A stretch of DNA of 64,000 nt from Chloracidobacterium sp. (lineage in GTDB: Bacteria > Acidobacteriota > Blastocatellia > Pyrinomonadales > Pyrinomonadaceae): positions 744,001 to 808,000 of the forward strand of contig JABTUB010000002.1 of assembly GCA_015075585.1 (NCBI GenBank). Direction: 5' to 3'. The notes under the pieces were generated by a model. The model was not told the DNA's origin and did no database searches. It saw nothing but the letters and a program-made list of their open reading frames with translations. Below are positions 50,793 through 60,729 of this stretch, one piece after another. Both the position numbers and the translations under genes were made by a program. Position 1 is the first letter of the stretch. Every line of letters begins with the position of its first letter.

Positions 50793-52076
50793 ATGGACAA
50801 GTTTTTGATCAAGGGCGGAAAGCCGCTGCACGGACGTATCGAGATCAGCGGCGCCAAGAACTCGGCTTTGCCCTGCCTTGCCGCAGCTCTGCTGACCGCC
50901 GAGACGGTAACTCTGCACAATGTGCCGTATGTAAAGGACCTCATCACGCAGCGCCGTCTGCTCGAGGACCTCGGGGCGACCGTTCTGACGCCGGAACTGC
51001 GTACACATAAAGTGAACGCCTCTAATGTACAGGTATTTGAAGCTTCGTACGAGCTTGTAAAGACGATGCGTGCGAGCGTATTGGCTTTGGGGCCGCTGCT
51101 TGCGCGCTTCGGGCGAGCAAAGGTGAGCCTGCCCGGCGGCTGTGCCATCGGAACGCGGCCGATCGACCTGCATCTTAGGGCATTTGAGCAGTTGGGAGCA
51201 GAGGTCTCGCTCGAGTCAGGCGATGTTGTCGCAACGGCACCCAAAGGCAGGCTTAAAGGCGCCGTTGTCGATTTTGAGAAAGTTACGGTAACCGGCACTG
51301 AGAATGTGATGATGGCGGCTTCGCTCGCCGACGGGCGAACGGTTATTAAGAACGCCGCTCAGGAGCCTGAGATAGACGACCTCGCCGAACTTCTGAACAA
51401 GATGGGTGCACGCATAAAAGGTGCCGGAACATCGGAGATCGTTATCGAAGGTGTCGAAGCCCTCGGCGGTGCACAGCACACGATCATTCCCGACCGCATC
51501 GAGACGGGAACGTTCATCGTCGCGGCGGCGATCACCGGCGGCGAGCTTGAGATAAAAGGCTGCCGTCCGGAGCATTTGACCGCAGTTATCGAAAAGCTGC
51601 GTGAGGCCGGCGTCGATATCGACGAGTTGAATCAAAGCACACTTCGCGTAAAATGCGGCACGGGCGGCCTCTCGGCACGCGATGTTACGACAGAGCCGCA
51701 TCCGCTTTTCCCGACCGATATGCAGGCACAGTATATGGCGTTGATGACGCAGGCCGAAGGCACTTCGCACATTACTGAGACCATATTTGAGAACCGGTTC
51801 ATGCACGTTTCAGAGCTTGTAAGAATGGGCGCGAATATACACGTGAACGGAAATACAGCGGTCGTAACCGGAAGGACGCCGCTTATGGGCGCAAAGATCA
51901 TAGCATCCGATCTGCGGGCATCGGCATCCCTCGTGCTGGCGGCGTTGTGTGCCGAGGGCGAGACCCTTATCGACCGCGTTTATCACATCGACCGCGGCTA
52001 CGAGACGATTGTGCGGAAGCTCCGCTCCTTGGGTGCCGACATCGAGCGATTGGCGTCATCGAGCGCATCTGCGTAG
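50793..52076 (+). CDS. murA: UDP-N-acetylglucosamine 1-carboxyvinyltransferase
   Basis: The 427-residue enzyme opens with [20 protein letters not shown] and has the active-site loop with Cys in [20 protein letters not shown] (Cys-type, so fosfomycin-sensitive by family logic). It transfers enolpyruvate from PEP to UDP-GlcNAc, the first step of peptidoglycan synthesis. I chose Met 50793 because the family starts there; the longer form adds 31 unrelated residues. Length is standard. It is followed by the HIT-protein gene after 55 bases. Confidence 0.97.
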   Translation: MDKFLIKGGKPLHGRIEISGAKNSALPCLAAALLTAETVTLHNVPYVKDLITQRRLLEDLGATVLTPELRTHKVNASNVQVFEASYELVKTMRASVLALGPLLARFGRAKVSLPGGCAIGTRPIDLHLRAFEQLGAEVSLESGDVVATAPKGRLKGAVVDFEKVTVTGTENVMMAASLADGRTVIKNAAQEPEIDDLAELLNKMGARIKGAGTSEIVIEGVEALGGAQHTIIPDRIETGTFIVAAAITGGELEIKGCRPEHLTAVIEKLREAGVDIDELNQSTLRVKCGTGGLSARDVTTEPHPLFPTDMQAQYMALMTQAEGTSHITETIFENRFMHVSELVRMGANIHVNGNTAVVTGRTPLMGAKIIASDLRASASLVLAALCAEGETLIDRVYHIDRGYETIVRKLRSLGADIERLASSSASA

Positions 52077-52131
52077 GTATGTGAACGGGCGGCGTTTCAC
52101 GCGGCTTTCTCAATTTGATATCCTTGGGTGA

Positions 52132-52482
52132 ATGACCGATACGAACTGTATCTTCTGTAAGATCGTCAGCGGCGAGATACCCGGCCCGAGGGTATTTGAG
52201 GATGACATATGCGTTGCGTTCAATGATATCGAGCCGCAGGCACCGACGCATATCTTGATCGTGCCGCGCGAGCATCTCGCAAGCCTCGATAAGGCGGCCG
52301 AAGAGCACGCATCCGTGCTCGGGCATCTGTTGTTGACCGCTGCTGATATCGCACGGTCAAAGGGCTTTTCTGAGCCGGGCTACCGCATCGTGATAAATAC
52401 GAATGTCGATGGCGGCCAGACCGTTTTTCATCTCCATATTCACTTGCTCGCAGGGCGGCCGTTCGTCTTCCCTCCGGGCTAA
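52132..52482 (+). CDS. HIT family nucleotide-binding protein
   Basis: The 116-residue protein has the histidine triad HLHIHLLAGRP near the C-terminus and the N-terminal NCIFCKIVSGEIPGPRVFEDD motif of the Hint/PKCI group. Such proteins hydrolyse AMP-linked phosphoramidates and act in the cytoplasm. Length is typical (about 115). The next gene begins six bases later, so they are probably co-transcribed. Confidence 0.95.
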   Translation: MTDTNCIFCKIVSGEIPGPRVFEDDICVAFNDIEPQAPTHILIVPREHLASLDKAAEEHASVLGHLLLTAADIARSKGFSEPGYRIVINTNVDGGQTVFHLHIHLLAGRPFVFPPG

Positions 52483-52488
52483 ATCGAT

Positions 52489-53370
52489 ATGATCCGGACA
52501 GCAGCACTCTTACTTTTCATCGTTTCTCTGTGTACCGGCGGCGCGTGCCGCAAGGCTGTTTCGAACAGCGCGTCCGAAGCGAACGCTGACGCCGCCGCGA
52601 TCTCACCCTTTGCTGACATTACCGACCCGAATGCTGCGTTGGCCGAGGGCGACCGCCTTTTCGATACGAATGAAACGGAGCAGGCGATAGAGGCCTACAA
52701 ACGTGCGGTCGAGCTTAATCCCGACCTTGCCGATGCCTATTTTAAGCTGGGTGTCGCGTACGGCCTGCTTGAGAAGCAGGCACTGCGCAGCGGTACAAGC
52801 GAGGTCGTACCCGGCGAGATGAAAGGCAACAAACTCGTAAAGACAGAGTCGGACAAAATGTTCGAAAAGGCAGCGGCTGCCTATAAAAAGCTCGTTGCCG
52901 CCTCGCCCGATGATGCGGCGGCGTACTTCAATCTCGGCCGTGCGTACAACAAACTCAACAAGGATGAAGAGGCTGAGGACGCGCTTGAGAAAGCCGTAAA
53001 GCTGAACCCGGAAGATACCGAATATCAGACCGAGCTTGGTGCGATCCGCATCAAGCTGGCAAAATATCATCAGGCGATCGGCCCTTTGAAGAAAGCACTT
53101 GAACTTGACGCCGAGAATGTCGAGGCTGAAGAATTGCTTGAGGATGCTGAGGCGGGCGCCCGCCGCATAGATTACTCGCCGCCGGAAGCTAACGCCGCAA
53201 AGAAGGCGAACGCGAATGCCAATGTAGCTGATGCGGATCCCGAGTCAGGCCCTGCGACAGCCACGAATACAGCGCCAAAGCCGCCCGCCAATAACAAGAA
53301 GCCGGAAACGAGGCCTGAAACCAAACCTCCGACGAAACCGACACCAAAGCCTGTGTCAACACGACATTAG
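52489..53370 (+). CDS. TPR-repeat lipoprotein-like protein
   Basis: The 293-residue protein starts with a hydrophobic signal ending CTGGAC, which may be a divergent lipobox. TPR repeats follow: AIEAYKRAVELNPDLADAYF, AAYFNLGRAYNKLNKDEEAE and AIGPLKKALELDAENVEA. The last 80 residues are Ala/Pro/Lys/Asn-rich and likely disordered. It probably helps assemble an envelope complex. No catalytic motif is present. Confidence 0.8.
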   Translation: MIRTAALLLFIVSLCTGGACRKAVSNSASEANADAAAISPFADITDPNAALAEGDRLFDTNETEQAIEAYKRAVELNPDLADAYFKLGVAYGLLEKQALRSGTSEVVPGEMKGNKLVKTESDKMFEKAAAAYKKLVAASPDDAAAYFNLGRAYNKLNKDEEAEDALEKAVKLNPEDTEYQTELGAIRIKLAKYHQAIGPLKKALELDAENVEAEELLEDAEAGARRIDYSPPEANAAKKANANANVADADPESGPATATNTAPKPPANNKKPETRPETKPPTKPTPKPVSTRH

Positions 53371-53404
53371 GTGTCCCGAAACAACACATCTGTTTACTGT
53401 AATG

Positions 53405-53440
53405 TGTCAACTTGACATCTTTGCGCCAAAATCGCACATT
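53405..53440 (+). promoter_or_regulatory. TGTCAA-C-TTGACA palindrome and weak promoter before the activator gene
   Basis: A perfect 6-bp inverted repeat (53405-53417) contains a TTGACA -35 box; a poor -10 match (CACATT, 53435-53440) follows at 17 bases. ACACAT and ATGTGT lie further upstream in inverted order. The layout suggests an operator overlapping a promoter, perhaps autoregulation by the activator itself, but this is speculative. Confidence 0.4.
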
Positions 53441-53459
53441 TCGTGTATAGGGAATTGCG

Positions 53460-55583
53460 ATGACTTCAGAACTGTCGGCATCAAGTGAGCTCTCGCCCGA
53501 GAGGCGTGCAAAGATGAATGAGGCACGCGACGGGATCATCTTTCGCCTCGCACGCGACCTGCCGACCGAGATCAATCTTGAACGCTACCTTAATGTCGTC
53601 GTATCCGAGATCGGCCGTATGTTCGAGGCCGACAGGTGCGACCTGCTTCAGCTTGTGCCCGACAGCGAACTGTTCATCAGCCATGAGTGGCGCCGCGACG
53701 AACGCGTTCCGAAGAGTCAAGGCACCAAAATTCCTTTCGATGCCTCATCGCTGTCAGAACGTTTTGACCTTGCAAAGCCCGTTCGGATAAATGACACATC
53801 TGAGCTGAAGGATGCAACGCTCAAGTTCTTTACAAAGGCGCTTGAGACACGGTCGCTGCTGATAATACCGATAATCCTTCGAGGCGAACCGCTCGGCATG
53901 CTCGGGCTTCACGACACGCATGGCCCGCGCGTTTGGCTTGATGAAGAAGTTGCTTTCCTCGAGTCTATCGCCCAGCAGCTTGCTATCGGCTATCAGTACA
54001 CGCGGATATATGTTACGCAGCAGACCGAGACGCGGCGGACTACCGCGCTGCTCGAGATAGCCAATGTTCTGAATTCACACTCAGATGTCAAACAAGCGTC
54101 GGCAGGCGTATTGGAGCGGGCCGTTAGCCTTGTCGGTGCTGACTACGGCGCGCTCGGCGTACTTGACCAAACAGGCAGACGCATATCGCTTGCTTCGTTT
54201 CGTGCGGCCGAGGGCATAAAGCTGGGCAAACTGCTGAAGATAATCGAGCAGCACAACAGATCGCTGGATATAGACTCGTTCGCGGCTCTCGGCGACTTGC
54301 TTCGCGACGGTAAGACGCTGCGGCTGACCGATTCTGAACTGCCGTTCGGGATACGCCTGTTCTTTAACCATCAGCTTAGGGCAAGGGCCGCACTCGTAAC
54401 GCCTGTTCAGGTTGCGGGGAAAGCATTCGGGCTTTTGGGCTTTGTCTGGAGCAGGCAGAGCGAATTCGCCGACGAAGATCTGGCACTTGTGCAGGGGATC
54501 GCCGACCAGATCGGTACCGCACTCGAACGCGACCAACTGTCGGCCGAGGTGATGCGGCTTAAGAGCGAGCTTCACCAGCGAAGCGAGATCATCGGGCAGG
54601 CTCCGGCGATTCGGCGTGCGGTCGAGCTTGGGCTTAACGTCGCCGACACCGATACGACCGTGCTCGTAACGGGTGCTTCCGGAACGGGCAAAGAACTGAT
54701 CGCCAATCTTCTGCATTACAATTCGCCGCGTCGTGACAAACCATTTATCAAGATAAATTGCGGTGCGATACCGGAGACGCTGCTTGAAAGCGAGCTTTTC
54801 GGCCACGAGAAAGGGGCGTTCACCGATGCTCATACGCAGCGTATCGGCCGCTTTGAAGAGGCGGACGGCGGCACACTCTTCCTTGATGAGGTCGGCGAGA
54901 TGTCGCCGCAGGCACAGGTCGGGCTGCTCCGCGTGCTGCAGGACGGTGAATTGACGCGGATCGCGGGCAAGAAAGTGATAAAGACGGATGTTCGCGTTAT
55001 AGCCGCAACCAATGTCGATCTCGAAGTGGCGATCAACGCGGGCACGTTTCGCAAAGACCTTTATTACAGGCTGTCGGTTTTCCCTATCGCACTGCCGCTG
55101 CTTCGCGAAAGGGCTGAGGACATACCTCTGCTTGTTTTCCACTTCCTTGAGAATTACAAGGAGAAAACAGGCCGCTACGTGTCGGGCATTGCGGATGATG
55201 CGATGCGTGCACTCGTCAATTACGAATGGCCCGGCAATGTGCGTGAACTCGAGAATGCGATCGAGCGGGCGGTGATCATCGCTTCGGGGCGGCAGATCGA
55301 ATTGAACGATCTCCCGGATGCGATCGCACGCGAGGCTTGGGGCGGCGACGCCTATGTAACACATGAACGGATACGCGCATTGGGCGAGGGACGCGGCCTC
55401 GGGCTTGAGATCGAGCTGCCCGCGACCATTGACGAGATAGAACGCAAGGTGATCGAAGCGACGCTCGAATACACCGACGGCGACAAGTCGCAGGCCGCAC
55501 GCCTGCTCAACATCGGCCGCAAGACCCTTTACCGCAAGCTCGATCAATACGAGGATACTCAAAAGGCCGCATCGAACGGCTGA
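53460..55583 (+). CDS. Sigma-54-type transcriptional activator with two GAF domains
   Basis: The 707-residue protein has two GAF-type sensor regions (about residues 35-180 and 195-365), an AAA+ domain with Walker A GASGTGKE (405-412), Walker [12 protein letters not shown], and a C-terminal Fis-type HTH ([20 protein letters not shown]). The loop that contacts sigma-54 reads GAFTDA (452-457), with Asp456 in place of the usual Gly. The overall class is sure; whether it still uses sigma-54 is less so. SelB follows after 17 bases. Confidence 0.92.
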   Translation: MTSELSASSELSPERRAKMNEARDGIIFRLARDLPTEINLERYLNVVVSEIGRMFEADRCDLLQLVPDSELFISHEWRRDERVPKSQGTKIPFDASSLSERFDLAKPVRINDTSELKDATLKFFTKALETRSLLIIPIILRGEPLGMLGLHDTHGPRVWLDEEVAFLESIAQQLAIGYQYTRIYVTQQTETRRTTALLEIANVLNSHSDVKQASAGVLERAVSLVGADYGALGVLDQTGRRISLASFRAAEGIKLGKLLKIIEQHNRSLDIDSFAALGDLLRDGKTLRLTDSELPFGIRLFFNHQLRARAALVTPVQVAGKAFGLLGFVWSRQSEFADEDLALVQGIADQIGTALERDQLSAEVMRLKSELHQRSEIIGQAPAIRRAVELGLNVADTDTTVLVTGASGTGKELIANLLHYNSPRRDKPFIKINCGAIPETLLESELFGHEKGAFTDAHTQRIGRFEEADGGTLFLDEVGEMSPQAQVGLLRVLQDGELTRIAGKKVIKTDVRVIAATNVDLEVAINAGTFRKDLYYRLSVFPIALPLLRERAEDIPLLVFHFLENYKEKTGRYVSGIADDAMRALVNYEWPGNVRELENAIERAVIIASGRQIELNDLPDAIAREAWGGDAYVTHERIRALGEGRGLGLEIELPATIDEIERKVIEATLEYTDGDKSQAARLLNIGRKTLYRKLDQYEDTQKAASNG

Positions 55584-55600
55584 CAGGCGGCACAGATCAA

Positions 55601-57499
55601 ATGGATCTCATAGTCGGCACCGCCGGCCACATCGATCACGGTAAGACCTCGCTGGTTCGCGCTCTGACTGGCGTTGATGCCGATCGTCTTCCGGACGAGA
55701 AGCGGCGCGGCATCACGATCGACCTCGGCTTTGCCGAGACGGAGCTTGGCGGCCTTTCGATAGGTTTCGTTGATGTGCCGGGACACGAGCGTTTTATAAA
55801 GAATATGCTCGCCGGTATCGGCGGCATCGGCCATTTGCTGCTCGTGGTCGCCGCTGCGGAAGGCGTTATGCCGCAGACGCGCGAGCATTTTGACATCTGC
55901 CGCCTGCTTGATATTCGCGAAGGAACGATAGTTCTTACAAAGTGCGACCTTGTTGATGACGAGACACGGCAGATCGCCGAAATGGAAGTACACGACCTTG
56001 CGGCAGGCACCTTTCTCGAAGGCGCTCCTGTTATCGGCGTGAGCAGCGTTACGGGCTTTGGCATCGATGTACTGAAGCAGAGGCTTACCGAGGTAGCCGC
56101 TCGCTACCGAAAAGAACCTGACGGCAAAGTAACACGGCTGCCGATCGACCGCAGCTTCACGGTCAAAGGATTCGGCACGGTCGTTACGGGAACACTCGTT
56201 TCCGGCAGCATCGCCCGCGAGGACGAAATGGAACTGCTGCCGCAAGGTGTGCGTGTGCGTGTACGAGGTGTTGAGGTTCACGGCCGAAAGGCGGAACGGG
56301 CCTCGTTCGGCCATCGCACCGCGGTCAATCTAGCGGGCGTACAGCAATCGGAAGCCTCACGCGGTATGACGCTTGCCGAGCCGGGTGTTCTCAGACCGAC
56401 GCAGATCGTGAACTGCGAAGCTGAGGTGCTGATGTCGTCGCCCTTGATGCTTCGGTCGCGGCAGCGTGTCCGCGTACATATCGGCACCGCAGAGGTGCTT
56501 GCCCGCGTGAATGTCCTCGACGCGGCCGGTGAGATCGCTGCGGGCGGCAAAGGTTTTGTCCAGCTGCGCTTTGAATCGCCGATCGTGTGTGTTCCCGGCG
56601 AGCGATTCGTGATACGCCGCTACTCGCCGCCGGCAACGATCGGCGGTGGATCTGTGATCGAAAATGACGCGGAGCGTCTGCGGCAAAAGCTGGCACCGAG
56701 TACACGCGAACGGCTCTCCGCCATCGCCTCCGCCGCAGATCGCAACACAGCGCTGATCGAGGCCGCGGTGAATTCAGCCGGCAGAAAAGGCGTAACATTC
56801 GGCGGCCTTGCGGCTCGTACGGCGGCTGTAAACAGCGTGCTTTATGCCGCTATCGACGGTACCATCGCAAGCGGCAATGCGGTCAAGGCCGGCGGGCGTT
56901 TGGTTGCGGCAGCCGTTTATCAGGGCCTGAAAAAAGAGGCCGCAGCTGCGGTCGAGAACTTCCAAAAGCGCGAGCCGCTTGCCAAGGGAATGCCGGTCGA
57001 GGCACTGCGCGAACAGGCATTTCGCGGCGTGGTTGAGGCCGTTTCAGATGCAGTTCTGCGGGAATTGGAAGCCGACGGCACGGTCAGGGTTACGGCCGGT
57101 TTTGCTGCGGCGGGAAGCGGCGGAATGCAGCTTCCCGCAGCAGATAAAGTATTGTTAGATAAGATCTTAGACATTTACACGGTATCACGGCTCAGCGTGC
57201 CGCGTCTCGATGAATTGATCGCCGACATTGGCGTTTCAAAGGACAAATGCTTAAAATTGCTAACCTTGCTGGTCGATAGAGGCGAACTGATAAGGGCCGC
57301 GGCGGAGTTCTATTTTTCAAGGGCCGAGATCGATGCTTTGATCTCAAAACTGCGTGCCCCGGGCCGCGGGCAATTTGATGTTGCCGAGTTCAAGGCGGCG
57401 GCGGGCGTTTCACGAAAATACGCGATACCTCTGCTCGAATATCTCGACCACGAGCGCATTACCGTGCGTGTCGGCGATAAGCGGCAGTTGATAGGATGA
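55601..57499 (+). CDS. selB: Selenocysteine-specific elongation factor SelB
   Basis: The 632-residue GTPase has G1 [11 protein letters not shown], the [12 protein letters not shown] switch, [13 protein letters not shown] and the TKCDL motif, domain II with [16 protein letters not shown], and the C-terminal winged helices ending [15 protein letters not shown]. SelB delivers Sec-tRNA to UGA codons with a SECIS hairpin. Its presence implies that selenoproteins are made. No selA, selC or selD gene is in the window. It overlaps the next gene by four bases. Confidence 0.96.
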   Translation: MDLIVGTAGHIDHGKTSLVRALTGVDADRLPDEKRRGITIDLGFAETELGGLSIGFVDVPGHERFIKNMLAGIGGIGHLLLVVAAAEGVMPQTREHFDICRLLDIREGTIVLTKCDLVDDETRQIAEMEVHDLAAGTFLEGAPVIGVSSVTGFGIDVLKQRLTEVAARYRKEPDGKVTRLPIDRSFTVKGFGTVVTGTLVSGSIAREDEMELLPQGVRVRVRGVEVHGRKAERASFGHRTAVNLAGVQQSEASRGMTLAEPGVLRPTQIVNCEAEVLMSSPLMLRSRQRVRVHIGTAEVLARVNVLDAAGEIAAGGKGFVQLRFESPIVCVPGERFVIRRYSPPATIGGGSVIENDAERLRQKLAPSTRERLSAIASAADRNTALIEAAVNSAGRKGVTFGGLAARTAAVNSVLYAAIDGTIASGNAVKAGGRLVAAAVYQGLKKEAAAAVENFQKREPLAKGMPVEALREQAFRGVVEAVSDAVLRELEADGTVRVTAGFAAAGSGGMQLPAADKVLLDKILDIYTVSRLSVPRLDELIADIGVSKDKCLKLLTLLVDRGELIRAAAEFYFSRAEIDALISKLRAPGRGQFDVAEFKAAAGVSRKYAIPLLEYLDHERITVRVGDKRQLIG

Positions 57500-58197
57500 A
57501 AAAGTTTCTTACAGCCCGATGGGAGGACCTTATAATGGCGAATTACGAGGTCGATCCGGCATTACTCGCCGCCCGTGTGCCCGAGCGAACGACACTCGAT
57601 CTCTTCGAAGGCCGCTGCTTCGTAAGCCTTGTCGCCTTTATGTTCCGCGACACGCGCGTCCTGGGTGTTCAGGTGCCTTGGCATGTGAATTTCGAAGAGG
57701 TGAACCTGCGCTTTTATGTAACCTACGACGCCGGCAATGAGCTGCGCCGCGGTGTTGCTTTTTTGAAAGAGATCGTGCCGAGGGCGATGATCGCACTCGT
57801 CGCACGTAATTTGTACGGCGAGCCTTACGAAGCTTGGAAGATGAGCCACGAGGCCGATAGCGGCCGGATCGCCTACACGTGGAGCCGCGATGATCTGCGT
57901 AACGCGATTTCCGTAAAGAAGGGCGAGCTGCTGGGTGTGCCGGCAGCAGGTTCGCACGAAGAGTTCATCATTGAGCACTATTGGGGCTATACCGCTCGGG
58001 GCGGCGGCCGTGTCGATCAGTACAAGGTCGAGCATCCGAAATGGGAGTTGTTCGAGGCCGGCGATGTTACGATTGATGTCGATATGGGAGGCACTTACGG
58101 TGATGCGTTCGCGTTCCTGAGTTCCGCAAAACCTTTCTCGGTCGTGCTTGCGGCGGGTTCGGAAGTGAGTGTTTATAAGGGCAAACGTATATCATAG
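57496..58197 (+). CDS. DUF2071/YqjF-like protein
   Basis: The 233-residue protein matches the DUF2071 family: FLTARWEDLIMANYEVDPAL at the start, DLFEGRCFVSLVAFMF, and VNLRFYVTYDAG, with a late EEFIIEHYWGYT. The fold is acetoacetate-decarboxylase-like, but the function is not known. It is coupled to selB (ATGA). Length is standard. Nothing links it directly to selenium metabolism. Confidence 0.88.
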   Translation: MKKFLTARWEDLIMANYEVDPALLAARVPERTTLDLFEGRCFVSLVAFMFRDTRVLGVQVPWHVNFEEVNLRFYVTYDAGNELRRGVAFLKEIVPRAMIALVARNLYGEPYEAWKMSHEADSGRIAYTWSRDDLRNAISVKKGELLGVPAAGSHEEFIIEHYWGYTARGGGRVDQYKVEHPKWELFEAGDVTIDVDMGGTYGDAFAFLSSAKPFSVVLAAGSEVSVYKGKRIS

Positions 58198-58221
58198 TAA
58201 GGGTATGCGGGGCGTTAGAAT

Positions 58222-58704
58222 ATGGCTATTATCGGTATCATAGCAATATCAAAGAATTTTGCGATAGGCCGCGGTGGCAAGCTGCCGTGGCATTACAGCG
58301 AGGACCTTAAGTTCTTCAAACGCACGACGATGGATAACGCCATCGTAATGGGTTCGAGAACGTGGCTTTCGCTGAACGGGCCGCTGCCGGGACGCGAAAA
58401 TATCGTCCTGACCCGCTCGGCAACACTTACGCTGCCCGACGGCGTGCGGCAAATGTCGGGCGTTGACGAAGTTCTGGATTTCGACAAGGACTATCCGCAC
58501 GACGTTTTTGTTATCGGCGGTGCGAGCATCTTCAAGTCGTTCGCTGAGGTGATCGACCGCTGGATCGTTACCGATATCCCCGAGACGATCGAGGATGCCG
58601 ATACCTTTATGCCGACCGATTTTCTTTTTGACTTTGACCTCGAAGAGACCATCGACCTCGACGGCGGCCTTCGCGTGCGTATCCTGCATCGGCACCGCGA
58701 TTGA
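58222..58704 (+). CDS. folA: Dihydrofolate reductase
   Basis: The 160-residue enzyme has the family landmarks: AISKNFAIGRGGKLPWHYSEDLKFFKR (catalytic acid region, split), VMGSRTWLSLNGPLPGRENIVLTRS (NADPH and folate contacts, split) and VFVIGGASIFKSF. It reduces dihydrofolate to tetrahydrofolate with NADPH, needed with TrmFO and thymidylate synthesis. Length matches bacterial enzymes. It may be co-transcribed with the upstream DUF2071 gene. Confidence 0.96.
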   Translation: MAIIGIIAISKNFAIGRGGKLPWHYSEDLKFFKRTTMDNAIVMGSRTWLSLNGPLPGRENIVLTRSATLTLPDGVRQMSGVDEVLDFDKDYPHDVFVIGGASIFKSFAEVIDRWIVTDIPETIEDADTFMPTDFLFDFDLEETIDLDGGLRVRILHRHRD

Positions 58705-58736
58705 AATGTTATGATGCAGGAAATGGAGAATGTATT

Positions 58737-59033
58737 ATGATGGGCGGACGCAGCTGGGACGATTGGATCGAAGAGTATTCACGGGCACACAGTCATCCGG
58801 TGAACAAGCTGACGCACAGCTTCGGCATCCCGATGATAATCCTCTCGATCCTGCTGATCATTCCTTCGTTCTTTTTCCCGCGTCTTTGGCCGGCGGTGGC
58901 CGTGCTGTTCGTCGTCGGCTGGATCCTGCAGTTCATCGGCCATTACTTTGAGGGCAAGCCGCCCGAGTTCTTTCACGACTATCGCTTCCTTTTTGTCGGT
59001 GCGCGTTGGTGGCTGAAGAAAACCTTCGGCTAA
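58737..59033 (+). CDS. DUF962/Mpo1-like small membrane protein
   Basis: The 98-residue protein has two or three hydrophobic segments (about residues 30-45 and 50-68) and the family pattern WIEEYSRAHSHPVNKLTHSFG (His-rich N-terminus) and FIGHYFEGKPPEF. Yeast Mpo1 is an Fe-dependent dioxygenase that shortens 2-hydroxy fatty acids; bacterial members are smaller and less studied. I chose ATG 58737; an upstream start at 58701 lies in the folA end and lacks family residues. Confidence 0.85.
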   Translation: MMGGRSWDDWIEEYSRAHSHPVNKLTHSFGIPMIILSILLIIPSFFFPRLWPAVAVLFVVGWILQFIGHYFEGKPPEFFHDYRFLFVGARWWLKKTFG

Positions 59034-59061
59034 ATTGCGGGCCAAAAGCGGCTTTCGAACA

Positions 59062-60039
59062 TTATGCCGGCGCGGTGCAGTGTATCTCGTCGCAGTAAAC
59101 GTCTTCCGGCATCGGGTCGGGCTTTGCCTTGCTTCCGGTGATCAGCACGACCGAGCCGACGATAGCAGCGGCACCGATCAGCATCTGCCCCGTGAGCGAT
59201 TCACCCGCGATCAGCCATCCCAAGATCACGGCGATCGCAGGATTTACATACGCGTAGGTCGAAACGGCGGCCGGCGACGCATTCTGCATAAGCCAGCTGT
59301 ATGCAGTGTAGGCGACGATCGCGCCGATGACGATAAGGTACGCGAGAGCGATCAACGAGCTGCGCGACACTGCTGAGATATCAAAAGTTGCCCATTCACC
59401 TGCGAGCAAGCTTATAGCAAAAAGGATCGATCCGCCCGCAAGCATCTGCATCCCGGCGGCGGTCATCAGGCCTTTTGGTATCGGTGCCTTAGCACCGTAC
59501 AGCGAGCCGATCGCCCAACCGAGCGTCGAGAGCATTACAAGACCGACGCCGAGCCATTGGCCTTCATGAGCTTCCTCGCTGCGGCCGACTATCAGCATCA
59601 TTACGCCCGCAAAACCAACCAACAGCCCAAGGACAACCTTGCTGTTCGGCCGCCCCTTGCCCATAAAGAGCCATGTTATCAGCACGATCCAAAAGGGGTT
59701 TGTTGCGATAAGCAATGCCGTCAAACCCGAAGAAAGATAATGCTCGGCAACGACCACGCCGCCATTGCCGATGCCTAAAAGAAATGCTCCGAGGATAAAA
59801 CTCGCTTTCCAATTCTCGCGTGTCGGCCGCTGATAGCCCTTTGAGAATCTGCCGACAGTGAACAGCACGGCCCCGGCGACAAGGAACCGTACCGAGGCCA
59901 TGATAAAGCTCGGGATCGTCTGGATCGCGTACTTGATGCCGAGATAGGTCGAACCCCAGATCAAATATACGGCCGCAAATGCGATGACAAGATAAACCAT
60001 CTCGCGCGTCGAAAATATCCTCTTGAGCTTCTCTGTCAT
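59062..60039 (-). CDS. EamA/DMT family transporter
   Basis: The 325-residue protein has ten membrane helices in two EamA repeats. The first has LIWGSTYLGIKYAIQTIPSF, the second GWAIGSLYGAKAPIP and ending SLTGQMLIGAAAIVGSVVLI. Such YedA/RhaT-like proteins export amino acids or other small metabolites. It is co-transcribed with, and overlaps, an Lrp-type regulator upstream, which suggests an amino-acid exporter controlled by its substrate, as in other Lrp-transporter pairs. The C-terminus has two Cys (YCDEIHC). Confidence 0.9.
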   Translation of the reverse strand: MTEKLKRIFSTREMVYLVIAFAAVYLIWGSTYLGIKYAIQTIPSFIMASVRFLVAGAVLFTVGRFSKGYQRPTRENWKASFILGAFLLGIGNGGVVVAEHYLSSGLTALLIATNPFWIVLITWLFMGKGRPNSKVVLGLLVGFAGVMMLIVGRSEEAHEGQWLGVGLVMLSTLGWAIGSLYGAKAPIPKGLMTAAGMQMLAGGSILFAISLLAGEWATFDISAVSRSSLIALAYLIVIGAIVAYTAYSWLMQNASPAAVSTYAYVNPAIAVILGWLIAGESLTGQMLIGAAAIVGSVVLITGSKAKPDPMPEDVYCDEIHCTAPA

Positions 60040-60530
60040 TTCTTCACCTTTTTCTTCTTGCCGCCCGCGGACGGCTCATTCTCGCATGCAACAGGCACTG
60101 ACGACGTTTCTTTGATCGTCTCGAGCACGACCGTTGTGCGGGTCGAAAGCACGGTCGGCACCGCTTTTATCTTTTCTCGGAGTAGTTTTGCCAAACCTTC
60201 GGGCGATCCGGCACGAACTTTCAGAAGGAACGAGTCTTCGCCGGCGACATCGTGTATCTCCAGAACCTCCGGGATCTTTGCCAACGCCTCATCCGTGCCG
60301 TCGCCCCATTCGCGGCTTTTCACAAAAACAAATGCCAGCATTCCGAGGCCGAATTGCCTATGATCGATGCGGGCCTCATAGCCGCAGATAACGCCGCGTT
60401 CCTCGAGTTTTCGCACGCGCTCATGTACCGCCGAAGGAGCAAGCCCGACCTTGCGGGCGATGTCCGCATTCGAAATGCGTGCATCGTACTGAACAATACG
60501 CAGTATTTGGTGATCTGTATCGTCAATCAT
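60036..60530 (-). CDS. Lrp/AsnC family transcriptional regulator
   Basis: The 164-residue protein has an N-terminal HTH (HQILRIVQYDARISNADIARK then VGLAPSAVHERVRKLEERGVI) and a RAM domain with DVAGEDSFLLKVRA. It differs from the regulator near phhA by a Lys-rich C-terminal tail (GGKKKKVKK). It probably senses an amino acid and controls the EamA gene that starts within its last codons (ATGA). The divergent FGGY kinase gene begins 199 bases away, so the space between may hold a shared control region. Confidence 0.92.
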   Translation of the reverse strand: MIDDTDHQILRIVQYDARISNADIARKVGLAPSAVHERVRKLEERGVICGYEARIDHRQFGLGMLAFVFVKSREWGDGTDEALAKIPEVLEIHDVAGEDSFLLKVRAGSPEGLAKLLREKIKAVPTVLSTRTTVVLETIKETSSVPVACENEPSAGGKKKKVKK

Positions 60531-60729
60531 TCAGCATTACCTCACTATTAGAGAATAATCTACGGCAACAGATAAGTCAACAAGAATATTCAGCGTCCGT
60601 ACCGCTTATTCCGTTGATCGTCGCCAAATGCTGTACAATGTTAGTTGATCATTACAGTTCGATGCCGGCACGAGGCTCCTCAGCACGAGATAAAGCAGGC
60701 AGATACAATTAGTTGCAAGGATCGATCAT

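Noticed and set aside
54081..55562. A 493-codon open frame antisense to the sigma-54-type activator
   Set aside because: The sense strand encodes a complete, motif-rich AAA+ protein; the antisense frame has no known motif and its composition follows from high GC at third positions.
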